The notes under the pieces were generated by a model. It had not been told where the DNA came from. It worked only from the letters and a program-made list of their open reading frames with translations, and made no database searches. Made by a program: the position numbers and the translations under genes. Positions 45,753 to 46,784 of a stretch of DNA of 46,784 nucleotides are shown here, piece by piece. This stretch comes from Candidatus Aveggerthella excrementigallinarum (GTDB lineage Bacteria > Actinomycetota > Coriobacteriia > Coriobacteriales > Eggerthellaceae): NCBI GenBank assembly GCA_018715725.1, contig DVLD01000044.1:1-46784 (forward strand), given 5' to 3'. Positions within the stretch are counted from its first letter, which is position 1. Every line of letters starts with the position of its first letter.

Positions 45753-46784
45753 CTAGACGATCACGGATTCGCGCGTTTCTTGAGGCTGCCTTTGCGATGC
45801 CGGCTCGATGTCCTGCGCGGACGCCAGGTCAGCAAGGTCGTTCTTGAGCTGCGTGTAGAGCTCTTGCATGTGCTGCTCGGCCCACACCTGGTCTTCGATC
45901 GCTTCGACCTGGCATGCGCTGAACTTATCCTCGGGCGTGTGCGAACGTGGGTCGACCGCATGCAGCGTGAGGTTGTTGCACTTGCCGATCCACCACTGGT
46001 AGGTCATGTAGACCGTGCCCTTGTTGATGCGCTCGTCCACCACCGCGCGGCTCATAGCCTCGCCACGGCGCGAGAACGCACGCACCAGCTCGCCGTCGCA
46101 AATGCCGCGCGTCTTGGCATCGTCAGGATGGATGTGAATCTCGCCCGGCTCTTCGGCCAGAAGCGAAAGGGCGCGGCAGTTGCCGGTCATGGAGCGGCAC
46201 GAGTAGTGCCCCACCTCGCGCACGGTGCACAGGATGAGCGGGTACTCCTCGTCGGGCAGCTCGGTCGGCGGCTCCCAGTCGTGTGCCATGAGGTTGGCGC
46301 GGTTGTCGGGCGTCGTGAACTTGCCGCCCAGGTACATGATGGGCGTGCCCGGATGCTCGATGGTCGGAATCGGCCACTGCGCGTGTCCCACACCTGCCAT
46401 CTTCTCGTACGTGGCGCCGTAGAACGTCGGGCAGAGGGAGCGCATTTCGTCCCAAATTTCCTGCGTGTCCTCGTAGTGCATGGGGTAGCCCATGCGCGTG
46501 GACAGCTCGGAGAAGATCTGCCAATCGTGCTTGCACTCGCCCTTCGGCGGCACGGCGGCCGTGAAGCGCTGGAACGTGCGGTCGGACGCGGAGAACACAC
46601 CGTCATGCTCGCCCCAGGACGTGCCCGGGAAGATGACGTCGGCGATCATGCACGTCTGCGTCATGAAGATGTCCTGGCAGATGAGCAGATCAAGCCCCTG
46701 CAGCTGACGCTTGAGGTCCTGCGCGTCGGGCTCGGTCTGCAGCGGGTCCTCGCCGAAGTTGTAGAAGGCATGCACCTTCCCCTC
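45753..46784 (-). CDS. fdhF: Formate dehydrogenase-H type molybdopterin oxidoreductase, C-terminal part (truncated by window edge)
   Basis: 'GKVHAFYNFGEDPLQTEPD', 'DIFMTQTCMIADVIFPGTSWGEHDGVFSASDRTFQR', 'MTGNCRALSLLAEEPGEIHIHPDDA'; frame open to the window end. Confidence 0.92.
   Translation of the reverse strand, partial: EGKVHAFYNFGEDPLQTEPDAQDLKRQLQGLDLLICQDIFMTQTCMIADVIFPGTSWGEHDGVFSASDRTFQRFTAAVPPKGECKHDWQIFSELSTRMGYPMHYEDTQEIWDEMRSLCPTFYGATYEKMAGVGHAQWPIPTIEHPGTPIMYLGGKFTTPDNRANLMAHDWEPPTELPDEEYPLILCTVREVGHYSCRSMTGNCRALSLLAEEPGEIHIHPDDAKTRGICDGELVRAFSRRGEAMSRAVVDERINKGTVYMTYQWWIGKCNNLTLHAVDPRSHTPEDKFSACQVEAIEDQVWAEQHMQELYTQLKNDLADLASAQDIEPASQRQPQETRESVIV

Noticed and set aside
45753-46784. 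Selenocysteine (in-frame TGA) in FdhF
   Set aside because: The active-site Sec/Cys position lies in the N-terminal part outside the window, so it cannot be assessed here despite the nearby selenium-related genes.
1-46784. CRISPR array, prophage, IS element or rRNA
   Set aside because: No regularly spaced repeats, integrase/transposase, phage structural genes or rRNA sequence were recognised; tRNA-Thr and tRNA-Leu are not followed by integrase genes or an evident attachment-site duplication.

Overview
High-GC bacterial chromosome window, probably an Eggerthellaceae/Coriobacteriia anaerobe; that taxonomy is inferred from gene content and style, with no search run. Left part (0-31 kb): mostly ordinary regulators and transporters (LuxR-type membrane regulator, LysR, TetR, MerR, TAXI-TRAP, TSUP, MHS/MFS, EamA, SstT-like), two tRNAs (Thr-CGT, Leu-CAA), an atypical NifU/IscU-like scaffold, a glycine-amidinotransferase-family operon, and a nickel-pincer cofactor locus with larE and a larB-truncated-larC fusion but no larA in view. 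Right part (26-46.8 kb), all on the minus strand: a complete Hyf/Hyc-type formate hydrogenlyase locus (fdhF partial at the right edge, hyfA-I, hycH, hycI, focA, fdhD). It is followed by an unusual block of two double-cubane-cluster reductase-like proteins flanking one ATP-dependent activase, an EF2568-type cysteine desulfurase-like enzyme, two different DUF3343 proteins and YedF. My main candidate for an undescribed system is this last block: a sulfur/selenium-trafficking module joined to an ATP-driven low-potential reductase, next to a formate dehydrogenase/hydrogenase locus. All family calls come from reading motifs in the translations; no database search was possible.
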